Shown piece by piece: positions 37,029-50,596 of a DNA stretch of 64,000 nucleotides. The first letter of the stretch is position 1; the number at the start of each line of letters is the position of its first letter. Position numbers and translations under genes: made by a program. The notes under the pieces were generated by a model. That model was given only the letters and a program-made list of their open reading frames with translations, did no database searches and had not been told where the DNA came from. Origin of the DNA: Membranipora membranacea. Its lineage: Eukaryota; Bryozoa; Gymnolaemata; Cheilostomatida; Membraniporidae. The DNA is taken from NCBI GenBank assembly GCA_914767715.1, contig OU612074.1, positions 19,764,062 to 19,828,061 of the forward strand, given 5' to 3'.

Positions 37029-40000
37029 ATGGCGAATCTTACTGTAGACGAGAAGTATGAGCTTATCTCCAGAAACCTGCAGGTAGGGTCTCACATAAGC
37101 GTATACGACGCATTTAAAAAATAAGCTGGCAAGAATAGACAGTTTTCTGAGCTCTGATTTAGTCCTCAGTTTGGAGTTGTCCTCTCTTCAGTTTGGTACT
37201 TTTAACCCACGCCGCATAGGAAAAATGTGCTGAAAGGAGGGTTATCTTGAAAACCGCTCATAATAGGATAAAAATTATTTTTGATTCAGAATCTGCAACA
37301 TTGAAAACTCATATGGACAGAGTTTGGGATCTAATTTTAGTATTTGGATAGTCAATTATAGTCTTTTCTGCCTGTTTTACGAACAATTTGGCAGAATCTT
37401 TCATGAGTTTCGTCACGAAATTAAGATTTATCAACATTCAAGTCTCCAATGATTTGGAAGGGTTTTCAATTGTACAGACTCTGAATCAATAATCATTTTT
37501 ATCCTAACATAAGCGGTTTTCAATATAACCCTCTTTCAGCAGGTTTTCCCTATGCGGCGTGGGTTGAAAGTACCAAACTGGAGAGAGAACAACTCCGAAT
37601 TGAGGCATAAAAAAGAGCTCAGAAAACTGTCTATTATCTTGCCTAACCAAGTTTTTAGGCTCATTCAAATAAACAGGCTGGCTAACTCTGACTTGGAGCA
37701 TATAGGTGTGGCACAAATGTGATTTGAAAATTTTGACTTTAATATCATAAACTACCAGAAGATCATGGAATTATGTATACCTTCCTGCCAATAAAATTGC
37801 TTGTGTACTCCAAAAAATGTGTACAGGTGCATGTGTCACTATGTCTCAGTTCTCACAACAGTATCAAGTAAATTTATGTCTGGCTCTGTATCAAACAAGT
37901 TACCTGGATTGAGAGCGGCTGTGTCTTACGATTCATTCTCATGTTATAACTCTACCAGAACTTTTGAATCAATTGTCATACCCAGTGTGATCGCAAACAA
38001 TCGCCCAGGCCGGTGTTGCCGAAGTATTATCTGAAATAATAACCTATTTGTTTTCATAGGAGGTGCTCGGCGAGGATAGAATCAAAGCTGTTTTAGCTGA
38101 GAGAGATCTGAAGATATACTGGGGTACAGCTACTACAGGAAAACCACACATAGCTTATTTTGTACCCATGTCTAAACTAGCTGACTTTCTCAAGGCAGGA
38201 TGTGAGGTAGGTTTTTTTATGCTCCTAAAATCACTGACTGATATATGGTCTAACATAATGCGTGGCTTACATCAGATAAAGCTGCTGTGGTGTTCAAAGT
38301 AGTAGCGACATTATCTGGGAGGATTTATGTCTCAAGAAGATCATATTCTCCCTTCAACCCTGTCATCCAATTCGAGTGGTTTGGCTTGTCTTGACAAAAT
38401 ATGATCGACTAGTCTTGCATTTTCTTATTAGAACAGAATTGAAGTTTACTTGCTGCCATTTTGCTCTCAAATGAGCTGTTCACCGAGTGTTTTTACCTAA
38501 TTATTGATCTTGTTTCATTACCAAGCACCTGCTGACACATCGTCTATATTTTGGGTCCTTTTGTTATCACCAGGTGACGATTCTTTTTGCTGACTTGCAC
38601 GCATACCTGGATAACATGAAGGCTCCCTGGTCACTACTGGAGAAGCGATGTGAGTATTACCAGAGTGTTATCAAGGCCATGCTCACCTCTATCAATGTAC
38701 CGCTGGAGAAACTCAAGTTTGTGAAGGGAAGCGATTATCAGCTAGCCAAGGATTACACGCTCGATGTCTACAGGTAATTAATGTCTCAGGGAAGTTACGG
38801 TTTTGATGCTAGAATTTTAGATATACAACTAATGGAGGGCAATTTACAAAAGCGGAGTTTGACTAAAAAGGAAGGGAGCTTAATATGTTAAGTTATGTTA
38901 AAAATACCAACATCTTAGATATACAACTAATCGATCACAAAAGTGGGTTTAAAAGCGGAGTTTGATTTAAAGAGGGGGAGGAAGTTAAACATGTAGATTT
39001 ATGGTTGCTGTTGATAAGATCAGCCACTTCCCACTTGTTAGGTAAAGACGCCTGTCATTCCTGACAATGTGAGTGATGGCGACTGATAATAATTATATCC
39101 CAGAGAAGGAAACTGCCTGAAGTATTGATCACTTTGATTATAGCCTGTCACATCTCGTAGGTGTGTTACTGAGGCCTGTACATTATTGGCTCATATGATG
39201 AGTTGTGTTCCAAGAAAAATGACACACCTTTCAGATTGCAAGATCCCATCATGTGTTGGTGTCCTGTCGGTTGTAAGAAGCACAATTTGTACCATAAACA
39301 AGTTAATTCTGGGTTTCTGAGAAGCCTAAGTGATGCAAGTTGAGAATGGGATGTTACTTTGCATAGTTTGTTGGATAACATGAGGTCTAGACTATTGTTG
39401 CCAGTATTGATTTTGATAACGGTGCAAACTTTTTCCATTTTTACGCTGTTTAATTGAAGCTTTATCTGCTCAGAGGATCATGAGCTCAATTATTGTCATC
39501 ATTTTAAAGGAACTGTGTTTTTAATCCAGTATATCGAAATAGCGATGAATGACTTTATTTCCACTGTAAGACTATTAGGCAAGCCTCCATTAAAACTACA
39601 GATGACACATGTTCATATACGATGCTGTACGTGTTACCCCTAAAACCTGTACGATACCTGAAATGAAAGAGTCGCAATCTGATTCCGCTCATATTACCTA
39701 TCAATCTCAAGTACAAATAGAAAAAAAAAAGATAACAACGTTTTGATATATTGATAAATATTACATATATTCGCAGACTATCATCGATGGTTACAGAACA
39801 CGACGCTAAGAAAGCTGGAGCTGAAGTGGTGAAACAGGTAGACCATCCTCTGCTCAGTGGTGAGTCAGATAACGTGATAAATATACATGACAGCAGGAAT
39901 AACAGAACTGTGCATTATGGGATATCTCTTAACTAACTGCCCACTAAAGTGCTACACAGAATGGATGGTGTACATGGAAATTCATGAAGTTTGTAGAAAA

Positions 40001-43000
40001 GCTCAAGATTGATTTCCTAAGCTATCTTTATCGCTGCCATGAAAGCTATTATCACAACAGCCAATACTTTCATCAGATTGAAATAACGTTATGTTGTGAC
40101 AAGTCATGTGACCTGGAGGGAGCCATCAAAACATGCAAATTAACAAAATAGATAGGAGCTTCTTTATCTATCTATCTATCTATCTATCTGGCTATATCTC
40201 AGAAAGTTATGCGCATCCATCCTCAAAACCTTACAATATGCAATTTGAGACAATGTGAAAGTAAGAAGGTCATTGACCAATTAGCCCAGAAGTTATGATT
40301 GAAAACCATGCAGAGAAGCGTGATGGTTCTGCGGTAATACCAACGTTATACTTACTTAGCTGTGCCTATCTATTCTGATGAAATGTTTCATAATCATGTT
40401 TTGGCCATGAATATCTTTTTCTTCTAATTCGGTAACATAGTTTTATTACAGTGTAATAATAATACGCTTCTGGGTATCTAAGAGCTAAATTGCTTATTAG
40501 CCTACTATTTTAATCGGTTTGAATTATTTGAACTGTTTTTAACTATACATTTTGAACTGTCTGGTCGGAGTAGTAAGTATAGAGCCCTGGTCCTTGGTTA
40601 TTTTGTTGTTGTAATCAATTCCCTTGTGTTATTTTAGGTATGCTGTACCCGGGACTACAAGCTTTAGATGAGGAATACTTACACTGTGACGCACAATTCG
40701 GAGGTGTAGATCAGAGAAAGATATTTACCTTTGCTGAGAAATACTTACCTAAACTAGGATACAAACAGAGAGCTCATCTTATGAACCCTATGGGTATGTG
40801 GCTAAGAGCCCTTAAACCACTGCTGACACAGCTTTTATTAGTGTTGGATCTCAGCTAGATTTTAAAGGCACCTGATTGCTCAACAACAACATTTGTCATC
40901 ACTAATGTTGGAGAGCTGGGGAAGAAGATGCTCACTACTCTTTGAGAGCTCATATAACTCCATCCAACGCTACTGGCTAGATGTTATGATGCCACAACTC
41001 TCTATTTAAATTCATGACTGGTGGTTCTGCTGGGCAAAACCCAGCTGTGTCAACAATGGTTTAAACACCATCATCTTACAAGTTGTTTTCCAGTGTCTAG
41101 TCCGTTGACTGTGTTGACCATTTGGATGAAATGTCAGGTTTTTGTGTATATAATTTTGGCGCAAAAGTGTTCGGGGGGGTCATGTGAAAAAAAACGGATT
41201 TGGTAGGCTATATATTCCTGTTCTGGTAACCCTGATATATCCATGTAGTGGTGCTTATGAAAACATGATAGTTGTAGCAATTTTTATATTCACATATTAT
41301 TTCAAACTGGATCTTGACTGGTGACCAGTACTTCGCCAGTAACAGCATAGTAAGGCTCACTAGTAGTTGGCAAATAGCATTTGTGGAATCACAAGAGATA
41401 TTACCCAGCGGTAATGTGTGCTTTCTCGCTTGATTAACCCTGAAACAAAAAGAAAAGTTTGAACTATCCACACCATCAACAAACCAAATGACTCACTTAT
41501 TTTTTTTCTTACAGTACCTGGTCTGGCTGGAGCTAAAATGAGCTCATCAGACGAGACATCAAAAATAGACTTACTTGACTCGTCAGCGCAGGTAAAGAAG
41601 AAACTGAAGATGGCGTTCTGTGAGCCAGGAAATATAACAGATAACGGCGTTCTGTCATTCGTTAAACACGTACTCTTCCATGTACAAGACAACTGTGGTA
41701 AGTTTACAGGTTTAATCTGTCTGTTTGAGGGAACAAGTTTGTTTTTATAGACCAACATTTAGAAGGTTTCTTGGGTTTCGTTACCATTATACCTATTTAT
41801 TTGCTCACTCCAAATAATCTTGGAGAAAAACTGTCCCTTACTCAAAGACCAAGCACCCCAGGTAACCAACATTTATTTCATTGTGATGTGTTTCTATCTG
41901 TTACCCACAAATGTAGATGGCACAAGGCCGTTGACTAGAGGTTGGTTTTTATGTGAGAAATGGGGTACCATAACCAAAAGTCTTGTTAAATTAACCTGTC
42001 TTCATAATACAGGGTTATATTTATTGCGGATCAAACTGTAGTAAATCTTAGTGCCTTATTTTTAACAAGAAATAACGTGGCAGTGGCATAGGAGTAATCA
42101 CACCCCTTTCGGCTATAGATAATCAGTTTATCACTGGATTGAAATACTTGACACCTAACCTTGTATATATTTTGTGGTGATCATCTCTGAATGGGGTATA
42201 TATTTAACTAGAATAATTACAACTCCTAACAACTTGTGAGGTCTGTTCTAAGCTCAGGTATAATATCATATTATAATTGATGGTATGTAATATGACCGAA
42301 ATATAACACAGGTGTAAAGAATGTGTGAGGTTTAATCTGGTACGTAATCAATAAAAACGGGCAAAAATAGTGTTTTGAAAAAGATTACTAACTTGGGAAG
42401 TATCTGACTGGAGGAAACGCTATCCACCGTCATGAAAATTCAACAGTTTGATGACAACACTGCTTATCTCAACGATGGTTGTCATATATTGCCTGTATTC
42501 TGTTATGACTGTTATAGTGTCATAGTGCATCAGTTACCCAGTTTCCCTCAATATATATATACTTTTTTTGTCAATCTACGATCATCTTTATACGAAACAA
42601 GACTACCTAACTTTATTAACTTTATGACTTTTTTGTAGAGTTTACGATTGAGAGAAAAGAGGAGTTTGGAGGTAACAAGATATACAAGAATTTCGAAGAT
42701 GTCGAGAAGGACTTTGCCGCTGAGGTGAGGGTGGTACTGAAGGCCCCTGTATTATTTATCTAGCCTGTTTATTGCCAGCTACCAGGTGTAATGAGAATTC
42801 CGTCACGTAATATGTTATATTGGTCTTGTGTTGTGTCATAACATTTGATGTCTTGTTTATTAATATTGTGAGTATAACTCCCTTGGTTCTCTTTAGCTGC
42901 CGTGTAAATGGATTAATCAATTATGAAAAGGAAACTGTCTCAGGAAGCAGGAATGTCTAGTTATGTCTGGATTGGTCCTTGAGAACTCCTGCGGCCTATA

Positions 43001-45094
43001 TTTTTTGTTCTCCCGCTACAAAAAATGGATATCTTCAAGCTTCAAAATGTCATCTGGTACAGTGGTACCCTCTTTAATCCCCTATTGACAAAACCTACAT
43101 GTATTATTGATATATAAGCTCTGCTATAGGCAGTAAACAAGATATCTAGAATATGTGGTTTTCTTTTTTCTCAGATTTTACATCCAGGAGATCTGAAGGC
43201 AGCAGTGTGTCGGGACCTGGACAAGTTGATGCAGCCAATCAGGAAAGAGTTTGAAGAAGCCGATAACAAGAAGCTGACAGCTGAGGCTTACCCTGTAGAG
43301 AAGAAGAAGAAAGGACCCCCAGCAGGGAAGGCTGCCGCAGGAGCCGCTGCCGGCAACTCTGACGTCATGTCACCAAACAGGCTCGATATAAGAGTCGGTA
43401 AAATCACCAAAGTGGACAAGGTTAGTAATAACAATGATAAAGTTTAGCTTCACATTAACCATGGCCTTTGAATGTATGGTTTTGTTGATTGACTCTCTCA
43501 AAACTGCAGTCGTGGGGAAATACTTTATCATGATGCTACTTTGCTTATTTGACATGTGGCAAACCACAAGAGTTGTCTCCTTTTTGAACTTTTCGTCAGA
43601 GAGGAGGTAACTCACTATTTGTTGTCTTCTTATTTTATTGACAAACCATCGAGATCGGAACATCATGAAATGCTATATGCTAAGATGGAATACGTCATTC
43701 TTTGATCAAGAACAATCTTTGCCAATGCTCAACATCATCTCAAGTTTATACTCAAAATGGGTAATAAAAGTTCATTTGATGGAGATTCTCTATTTGTGTT
43801 TCTGTCTCAAACAAGTCTCTCACATATAGGGGTAGTAATGTTATTTGATTCATTATCTTTAAGCATCCAGACGCAGACTCCCTCTATGTGGAGACAGTAG
43901 ATATGGGTGAGCCCGAACCACGCATAGTAGTCAGCGGACTAGCTGGCCTAGTACCTATGGAGAAACTACAAGACAGGCTGGGCGTCTTCCTCTGCAACCT
44001 CAAACCACAGAAGATGAGAGGAATAGAGTCACAGGCTATGCTTCTGTGTGCCTCTGTGTAAGTATTTAGATCATCTCTCCCAATCCCTAAGACTACCAAG
44101 GATGGCTCTTCCAAATATTCTTCATATTCATATAAACTAATAAGAAATTTCAGAGCAATGTTTAGAATGTATGGGTGGACTAGTATAGGTTGAACAGTAC
44201 ATGCATTTAATAAAATGACATGAATTTTATTCCGCGTGTGTTTGTCAGCCTGTTTTTTTAGTTTCTTCACAAATTTGGTAGGCCCTCAAGCTATTATCAG
44301 TACTATACTATACACCAGGTAAAAGTTGTATGACTCGATCCCAATTCGGATTCCCTAATGAATAGTAAAAAGCCCTTGAACTAATCGATCACCTATCAAA
44401 GTGAAATAGTCTCTTATATATACATTCATTACATTATGTATGAGATTCTAATAATTTAAACTTGTACTATTGCTTATACACCTCTCATCTGGCCGCTGTT
44501 TGTAGTTCAGAACCAGAGCGATCTGTAGAACCACTGAACCCACCAGAAGGGAGTCAGATAGGAGACAGAGTTACCTTCGATGGAGCGGAGAGTTGCACAC
44601 CAGACGATAAACTTAACCCTAAGAAGAAGATTTGGGAGAAACTACAGGTATGGTAGACTGAGATGATTTGCAGTACTAGAGATTTGATAGATGCAGGTTT
44701 GCTTGAACGCTTAGAGAGTACAAGCAGTCAATCTTTTTTTTTGGTACACAAAAGTGACCTAGACTACTTTGGGATATTCATCTAGACAACGTCTAAGGTC
44801 GGTAGGTGATATCTAAAATCCAAGTTATGAATCGCAAAGCATTATCTTATTTTAAAATTAGTTTTGTTTGTGATGAATTATGAGTATTATGCACATTGTA
44901 CTATATTTTGTATATTATCTGTTTTGTATCATATGTATTGTATTAGGTGTATTGTTTAATGTGTATTGTATTTATATTTGTAGGAGGACCTGAAAATAGA
45001 CGCATTATGTAATGCTTTGTGGCAAGACTGCAATATGAAATCAGAAAAGGGGAACATAACTACCGATTCATTAAAAGGAGCTCCGATCAAATAA
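37029..45094 (+). CDS. YARS1: tyrosine--tRNA ligase, cytoplasmic, with C-terminal EMAPII-like domain
   Basis: Eleven exons: 37029-37082, 38060-38206, 38574-38773, 39777-39859, 40638-40793, 41515-41697, 42639-42724, 43175-43420, 43864-44057, 44506-44647 and 44984-45094, all in phase, giving 533 residues (human about 528). The protein charges tRNA-Tyr with tyrosine in the cytosol. The class I catalytic core shows [16 protein letters not shown] (HIGH-type motif), [16 protein letters not shown], the specificity region [11 protein letters not shown] and the KMSSS loop at residues 221-225. A Lys/Ala-rich linker ([12 protein letters not shown]) leads to the EMAPII-like tRNA-binding domain ([33 protein letters not shown]). 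This fused domain is typical of animal TyrRS. The human ELR cytokine motif is EKR here (residues 90-92), and the nuclear-import KKKLKK is KKKLKM. The start [12 protein letters not shown] is chosen because upstream in-frame codons do not look coding. Confidence 0.97.
37128..37643. mobile_element. foldback element with about 183-bp inverted arms
   Basis: The left arm 37128-37310 and right arm 37460-37643 are inverted copies: ggcaaga.atagacagttttctgagctc at the outside, acccacgccgcatagg and gaaaaccgc in the middle, ttgattcagaatctg at the inside. They flank a spacer of about 150 bp. The arms are diverged by roughly one base in ten and by small indels. No transposase ORF. It lies in YARS1 intron 1, 45 bp after exon 1, so transcripts would form a long hairpin. 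No clear target duplication was found. Confidence 0.88.
40162..40189. repeat. (TCTA)n microsatellite
   Basis: Seven tandem tcta units in YARS1 intron 4. Confidence 0.9.
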
Positions 45095-45956
45095 TCATGA
45101 AGTGTCAGCTACCTTTGTCTACCCTAGGAAAATGAACGATTGCCAGGTCTTGCTATGATGAGTCGTGTTGCTGTAAGGCTCATCACTTGATCAAGATATA
45201 AGTATTAGTGAAAAAGCAGACTTGGTTTTAACGGTTTGTATAATCATTTCTAAATAAGCTAAACTTAATTTACAGCGGCAATACCGAACCCTTTTGAGAT
45301 TGATTTGCTTTGTCAACTATACTGCAGCTTTTTGAGCAAACTAGCAGAGATATTAGCGACTGATTGTTTTTACACTATTTATTTGTTTCAGGCTTACCCG
45401 CAATGACAAGAAACTGATCAAGTCAATTCTTGACTAAATACAATTGTGTCTGAAATACATACTTTCCACATTATTGTTATTGTGAAGACAGCATCGCATG
45501 TTGTTTCCATGCATCGCGACTGTATATCAATGGCAAGAAATGAAGGAAAAAGCTATCTCGTTTTCCATTTGAGAGTTTTATTGAAAAATGTCCAGTATCA
45601 TTGAGCAAATCGGAGATATAACTAAAATGGTCTTCGGTGGATATGTTGACGTGATGTAGCTAAGGAACAAACCTCTTGAATGATATATCAGGACAGCTAA
45701 AGCTGCTAGCGTCATAGCGACAATATCAGTTCTCAGTCAGGTGAAGATATTGCAAACAGTTACCACACTAGATTATTTGAGTTGTTTTTTTCTGATAGTT
45801 GTGATTGGATTATGACCTCCTGTCCTGATTAATTTTATAAGCCACTCCAGGGTAGTGGTACCAATGTGACAATGTAGACCTGAGGATCGAATATTACAAC
45901 TATGACACACATGCAAGAAAATGTATTATTGCTATGTCTCTGAACATGTACATATA
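45095..45956. other. convergent 3' region between YARS1 and the next gene
   Basis: Tail-to-tail spacer. A tttatt at about 45,588 could be the minus-strand poly(A) signal (AATAAA) of the gene at 45,957. No canonical AATAAA was seen for YARS1. No other gene. Confidence 0.5.
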
Positions 45957-48900
45957 TTAGTACGCCATGTTATTTTGTCTACTATTATATGAGAATTTAG
46001 CGTTCTGGTGATATTTGAATGTGCCTTTGTTCATTGGCTTGATATCTGGGAGTTTGTTCCCCATTGTGTCTTCCTTTTCTGTTGGCTGACAGAACTGTTC
46101 TCTGTATGATGTAAACTTCTCATAAGGATCGTCCGGCATCGACATAGTCGGCTTAGGTATAGCTAAAACAAATAGATTCATTATACAAAGTACCGAAACA
46201 AGTCTGGGCAAACAGACCAGCTAATTGAGACATTGGAGTAATTACGTATTTGACCAGATACACTGCGTTTCATCAATTTAATATCAAGCTTGACATGGGA
46301 GTTGTGCACCTTCTTAAAGTGGGGAGACAACACCCTAGCTTTGAGGTTAAACTGTGTAGTGCGCTATTATTAATTTGTTTTCTTGTACACTGTCGGACAA
46401 GAGATTGGGCAACAAATGGCAACGGCAGCCAGAGTAATGATAGATACTCATCTGAGTTTCAAGCTGAGCTTTAGCAACAAACTGCAATACGCCTCAAAAA
46501 AGCTTCTTGAAGTTTAAATCCATGAGGAGCTTGATCAAAAAGCGGGCTCAGACAGAAGACTCTCTCAACTCACCTTTGTCATGTGCTCTCTGTGCGGCTA
46601 CTTGCTCTGCTAGCTCCGCCTTCTTTCTCTCAGACCCCGCCCACTGGTAACCTTGTGTTGGACCAAGATCCAGTCGACTGTAAGGGTCGGTGTATTTTGT
46701 CCCATAGAATCCTGGAACTGTTGAAATAATCGTTAATCGCAACTGTCCCCAATATATTTGCTATTGTTGTGTGTTTGTGCTGTAAATTCTCGTACATCTT
46801 AGCTTTTTGATTGTTACAAACTTATTCATGTGTGATTGTATCTATATGATGACGCCATATTTGGAATGATTCTTTCAAAGAATTATGATCGACACGACTG
46901 CTAGTTTAGATAATTCAGATTGATAAGATTCTCTCTGCAGAGGACATCCTCATAGAAACAGATGTTTTGCATTTATTTTCTTATGGTTGGCAGGGTTGCC
47001 TTCTAGGACATATCTGTGGTGAGATTTAAGATCGCAAAAGATGAATCCTCAATACTTTAACGATGCTAGCTTACAATACACACTTGACTTGATTATATCT
47101 AACCCTAACTGCGAACCAAAACCTCATGTTCATCAGTTATCAGTTGATTCAGAAGTGAGTAAGCTTACTTATTCCTCTGGCCCCAGTCTCTGTAGGTTTA
47201 TAGCTGTCAGCTCTCCAGGGTAGATCCTCAGCGTACTGCTCTTTACCTCCATTATAGTCTCCTCTGTATGTTGATCTGTCGTCGTACATTATCTCCGGGA
47301 TCTTTCCTTTGAGCAACAAAAAAGGAAATGTTCATTATTTACTGTGAAAATATTAAATATATTGCTAGACTAGACACCCAACTATCAGTAGCAATATATG
47401 GCTTTGTTTTGTTTGTAGGTTGTAAATTTCATTATTGGGTCAACTCTAATGAGTTGTAAGCAATTTAATATCAATTATATTCCTGATTATGCCCGTGAGG
47501 TCGGTGATCAGACCAACTAATTATTTCGGTATAGCCCGCTCGAACATGGCTTGGGTCATAGGTAGCTCATTCCACTATCAATGATTGGAGATGGTTGATA
47601 ATAGATGGCCATAACCAGCAACATGGGAAAGGTTTGAGCATTCAAACTGCCCAGCTAACAATTCAGATATGCCGTACATGTATGTATAAGAAGATGACCT
47701 CTCTATCCTACTTGACTTTTTTTTGCAGAGAGATGAACACTCCCATCTATTCAAACAAACATCAAGTATATCACTCTCATCAAATGTTGGCCCACAGAAC
47801 TGGAATAGCTTATCCCTCAGGCCGCAATATAAATTTTGTGAACAAAAAAGATACTCACTGTTGATGGGCTGGTATTCCTGTCGTCTCAGTTTTCCTACAA
47901 TAAGATATGATATGTTGTGTCACTAAGGTTAAATCGCTGACCTAATCAAAATCTATCTTAGCAACGACAGCACCGTGACACGCAACACTATTATCAAATG
48001 TCACAATATTAGGTAATTATCTATAGGTATCTAGTATTATAGTATAGTATAGTATAGTATAGTATAGTATAGGTATCTATAGCGTGTGGTTTGCTGCCAT
48101 GATTGAATTCGTGATATTGGATATTTTAAGATTAATCTTTATGCTTAGTATGTCATGTCGAATGTTGTGAGGGGACTGTGGTGAATGTTGTGAGGGGACA
48201 AGTCTTAATTGATGTCTGCTGACGGAGCTTACACATCACAATCCCATGATATGAATGTCTTGTGGTGGGAAAGGGTATTTAGTACACTACATTACTGTCA
48301 ACTTTCAGTGCTGTACACAATATGATAGCCAAACAAGCTGATCTATGTTATTTTAGTTTTGGCTTCAATATTATTTAGGACCGACAGATATTATTTTTGT
48401 CTTCTGTAAATCCACATCGAAATTCTTTTAACTATCAAATCGTACCCTCGCAATGTATTACCCTCCTGCTAGTCAACAGAATCGTGATATGGTGACATTA
48501 CAATCAGGTAAAATAATAAAGTATTCTCCTCTCACCTTTTGGAGGTACAAAGTCATAGACTAGCGGAGGCTGCTCTTCTGAGTAGTTTTCATCCGCCATC
48601 TCAAAAAATCCCTGCATATATAAACAATACACACATACACCATCATAAAAATAATGATAGCTTAAAATCGCAGCAACCTGCGGTGTTCTCCTGTGATTGT
48701 CAACACATGAAAGAATCAACCACGTTTGACCTGCATAACCATGTGTGCATTGATCTACAAGACAGCAAACAACAATGAATGGATTCAGCAGAGTTTGATA
48801 AATTGTAGATAATATGCTGGTTATGCTTAGAGCAATTTGTAATAATCCTCAGTAAAAAAACAAAAACACATTTATTGCGCATTGAGTCAGTCGGACTGAA

Positions 48901-49075
48901 AATTCATCACTAGATGTATCGTTGACTGACTACCATAAAACATATCAAAATATTAATGTGAAACTATTTCGTGACCTTTCACCTTTCTGTTATTGAGTTT
49001 AGGAAACACGCTGACATAATCCCGTCTGTATGAACATTTAGGGTATTTCGACTTGCGTGTAAAGCAGTTAGCCAT
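45957..49075 (-). CDS. short Tyr/Pro-rich protein, six exons, not firmly recognised
   Basis: Exons in order: 49075-48983, 48611-48536, 47894-47859, 47306-47169, 46717-46574, 46162-45957. All junctions keep phase and give 230 residues. The N-terminus is basic (MANCFTRKSKYPKCSYRRDY), then PPLVYDFVPPK, EIMYDDRSTYRGDYNGG, IPGFYGTKYTDPYSRLD, and a helical AELAEQVAAQRAHDK. The C-terminus has YEKFTSYREQFCQP and ends SRQNNMAY. There is no signal peptide or membrane segment. The scattered Tyr-Xaa-Asp/Pro-Gly motifs and small size resemble ciliary or sperm microtubule-inner proteins (for example the C2orf73/CIMIP6 class), but this is a style-based guess. It lies divergent to the DEAF1-like gene and convergent with YARS1. 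The first donor (GTGAAAGG) is weaker than the others. Confidence 0.72.
48030..48072. repeat. (TATAG)n microsatellite
   Basis: About seven copies of tatag in the second intron of the minus-strand gene. Confidence 0.85.
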
Positions 49076-50596
49076 GATTGCAGAGCGCTATTATATCCCT
49101 GTCAGTCACTCTTCAGTTGTAACTCAACAGCTGTGCTATCTTAGTCAACTAATAACATCATACTGATCTTAACAACGCCTACTGATGATCTAGATTGTGA
49201 TCACTAAGTTTATCTTTTTTCTCCAAGTACTGCGTCAACAACAACACTGTGCACTGCACTGCTATTATCTGCATAAAGCCGGCACCGTAAAAATGGTTCT
49301 TCCTCTGTGAAATCGAGGTGTTTATGTTAAACCCATTGTAATTTATTTTTCCATTGATGGTAAGAATATAATGAGAGAGCGTGCTTGTGAATATGAAATA
49401 TATACAGATCCAGGAAAATTCACCCATGACCTAGCGACCTCCCATATGTTTCTGTACCCTCAACATGATTTTGAACTTTTTACTAACTTGAAACTTAAAT
49501 TTTTATAAAAAAACCTGCAGCATAAAGGTACTACATCTTAGTTTGTTTTCGGTGTGATTTACCGATGAAGTTTATAGCCCTGTTGTTATAGATGTAGAAA
49601 GATGGTATAGCCTTAAAATGTTTCCAGTATACCATTCATACTATGACGAGATTTTAGTTAAGTTTACCTGCGTTCACCTGTTCTGGCACTTTGAGTGTGA
49701 GAGGAAACTTATATCGTTGGAAGTAACAATCTTCACCTACGACGAGCTGCTGACCTGTTTACTATTAGGACTTCACCAGTCATGTCTGTTTGTTCCTGTT
49801 GCCAGTGAACACCTTTGATTGGGTATCATGATCAGTTAATCAGTCATGAGATTTCAATCAGTCTCTTGTTTCATGACAAAGGGAAGATTATCCACTGGGC
49901 ATCAAAATCAATAGCTATAAATAAATCATTATCTTCAGTTATTTACAAAACCTTTGTTATAAATTTCAAATGATTATGATATAAACAGGTAAATTAAACC
50001 CTGCATTGCCTTAGAGCTGTGCGGCCAAAAGCTAAGACGTCATTGCAACCTCCCGATTGCAAAGACAGTCTGACCAATTAATATGAAAGACTTGTCTATG
50101 AGAGTATGTGATCAAAACAAATTGACCAGTCCCATTGACAATTATTTGTGATAAACCTCTTATTCTTTCTCTCATTCTCATATGTATGCCAGTCTTCAAA
50201 TGAGCCCAACTTAAACCAATGAGGGAGTTCATTGCTTAAACCAGAGGTTATGTCCCAACTGTCTAATCCCTCCCTGTCACCAGTCACCACCCCACTTTAT
50301 ACTATTTTCTAAGAGTTGTTTTCTCATATTTGCATGTGTAAACAACTCTGGTAACATGTGCTTTTGTTTACCCTCAGGTGTTGCTTTGTTAGCTACGAGA
50401 TTTGGCGAATATAAGCGTGATTAGGCGTCTCTAAACGGGATTAAGAGCTTTTTACCTTTTTTCCCCCTTCTGTACCACATAAGTGCTTTAAAAGCTTCAT
50501 ACAACATAATAAAACACCAACCATCCCATACCATAAGTATTGGACACTACAACTTGCACAAAGCTTGTATTTGGATGCAATATATTTGGGCACACG
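49076..50596. other. divergent intergenic region
   Basis: A 1.5-kb head-to-head spacer between the Tyr/Pro-rich gene (minus) and the DEAF1-like gene (plus), expected to contain both promoters. ORFs here are short and unsupported. Confidence 0.5.

Noticed and set aside
36852-37124. Longer N-terminus for YARS1 from an upstream ATG at 36,852
   Set aside because: The extension is AT-rich and unlike Tyr[14 protein letters not shown] aligns with the usual start.
41360-41758. 132-codon minus ORF
   Set aside because: Antisense shadow of YARS1 exon 6 and flanking introns.
47723-47926. Peptide VGPQNWNSLSL resembling a LINE reverse-transcriptase C-terminus
   Set aside because: Only a few residues match and no neighbouring thumb or EYNTRS-type motif is present.
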